Of a stretch of DNA of 6,701 nucleotides, positions 5,966-6,701 are shown in pieces. Within the stretch, counting starts at the first letter, position 1. The number at the start of each line of letters is the position of its first letter. The position numbers were made by a program, and so were the translations under genes. The notes beneath the pieces were generated by a model. It did not search any database. It saw nothing but the letters and a program-made list of their open reading frames with translations, and was not told the origin of the DNA. This stretch comes from Spirochaetaceae bacterium. GTDB taxonomy: Bacteria > Spirochaetota > Spirochaetia > Treponematales > Breznakiellaceae. The stretch covers positions 1 through 6,701 of the forward strand of contig JAITGJ010000156.1 of assembly GCA_031280705.1 (NCBI GenBank), read 5' to 3'.

Positions 5966-6701
5966 TCATGGTTTCGGCAGCGATTCCATAAATCGCGCCA
6001 AATCTCCGGCGGAAGAAAACGCGCCCTGGAAAAAGCCGCCGTTTCCGCCGCCGCGCCCGCCCGCTTCATCCATCCGCGCTTTAAGGATGCTTTTAAGGTC
6101 CGCGTCCTTTGCGGCGGAAAAAGCGGCAAATTTTGCCTCGCGCCCGGAGGCGAAAACAAGCGCCGCCCCGGTAAGGTTTTGCGCGGCCCGCCCCAGTGTG
6201 AGGAGTTCTTCCATCCCCGTATCCGGGAACAGTTTCCCGAAAACCCGGCCCGCTCCCGCCGTACCGGAAAGGCCCGCCTCCGCCACAAGGGCGGCGGCCC
6301 GGACGTACGCGGCCTCCGTCATAAGCTCTTTTACCTGTTTTTCAAGGGCGGCCGTTTTCCCGGCAAACGCAAGGACCGCTTCTCCCGTTTCCGCCACCGG
6401 TACTTTGAGGACGCGGGAGATTGTTTCGCCATTTTGCCGGAGCATCCGCGAATCACGAAGGACCCGCCGCCCGGCGATAAACGTTACCCGTGTCATGCCT
6501 TTGTACTTTTCCGCTCCAAGTACGCGGACCATCCCGATCCAGCCGGCTGAGGGGACGTGTGTTCCGCAGCAGGGCGAAAAATCATTCCCGGCGATTTCCA
6601 CCACCCGGATAATGTCTTCACCCGCGGGCGACGTTTTCCGCAGGGGGAAGTCCGCCGCATTTTCCGGCGGGCAAAGGTGGGTAATCACGGGAACATCCGC
6701 C
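5966..6701 (-). CDS. alaX: Alanyl-tRNA editing protein AlaX (long, DHHA1-containing), 5' end outside window
   Basis: The C-terminal 244 codons of an AlaX-type trans-editing protein, which hydrolyses Ser-tRNA(Ala) or Gly-tRNA(Ala) made by alanyl-tRNA synthetase errors. The frame is open to the window edge. The first possible start inside (GTG at 6688) falls in the middle of a conserved segment (DVPVITHLCPPE), so I read the gene as truncated by the window. The missing part should carry the HxxxH half of the zinc site. Visible here are the second zinc motif CCGTH (Cys at 6569-6571, His at 6557-6559) and KYKGMTRVTFIAGRRVL, typical of AlaX rather than of the AlaRS editing domain. A short coiled linker follows, then a DHHA1-like domain with the glycine-rich loop GGRGGGNGGFFQG encoded at 6023-6061. 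The alternative, the tail of alaS itself, fits less well because of the MTRVTFIAG-type segment. It lies 17 bases upstream of the adenosyltransferase gene. Confidence 0.88.
   Translation of the reverse strand, partial: ADVPVITHLCPPENAADFPLRKTSPAGEDIIRVVEIAGNDFSPCCGTHVPSAGWIGMVRVLGAEKYKGMTRVTFIAGRRVLRDSRMLRQNGETISRVLKVPVAETGEAVLAFAGKTAALEKQVKELMTEAAYVRAAALVAEAGLSGTAGAGRVFGKLFPDTGMEELLTLGRAAQNLTGAALVFASGREAKFAAFSAAKDADLKSILKARMDEAGGRGGGNGGFFQGAFSSAGDLARFMESLPKP

Overview
The window looks like a piece of a moderately GC-rich spirochaete chromosome, most likely a Treponema relative. The main clue is a 1,425-residue membrane-anchored coiled-coil protein. Its N-terminal block, C-terminal coil and terminal helix-turn-helix-like segment resemble the proteins annotated in spirochaetes as the SpiroCoCo family. 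That name and the assignment to a lineage come from memory of the family, not from a search. All four supported genes lie on the minus strand, so the transcription order runs from high to low coordinates.

From right to left: (1) 5966-6701 is the C-terminal part of an AlaX-type alanyl-tRNA editing protein, cut by the window edge. (2) 5436-5948 is a PduO-type cob(I)alamin adenosyltransferase, 17 bases downstream of the first gene and preceded by a strong Shine-Dalgarno sequence, so the two very probably share a transcript. (3) 5290-5435 is a 146-base spacer holding a 26-base imperfect palindrome and a weaker bulged hairpin. (4) 4570-5289 is a HAD-superfamily hydrolase starting at GTG. (5) 287-4564 is the giant coiled-coil gene, starting 5 bases after the hydrolase stop codon. 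(6) 1-286 has no convincing gene and is packed with inverted repeats, including a perfect 13-bp stem at 2-30.

Functionally there are two pairs. AlaX and the adenosyltransferase are housekeeping enzymes: removal of mischarged amino acid from tRNA(Ala), and synthesis of adenosylcobalamin. The hydrolase and the coiled-coil protein form a second, tightly coupled pair with no obvious shared pathway. The coiled-coil protein is the most interesting object here. It has one N-terminal membrane segment and about 1,340 residues without a single proline. Its central part keeps an unbroken 11-residue (hendecad) periodicity for roughly 36 units, with Trp or Phe at the same position in most of the later ones. 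Fourteen of those units are similar enough in DNA to be read as a 33-bp tandem repeat array. It ends in a short predicted helix-turn-helix. I saw no mobile element, CRISPR array, tRNA or rRNA.
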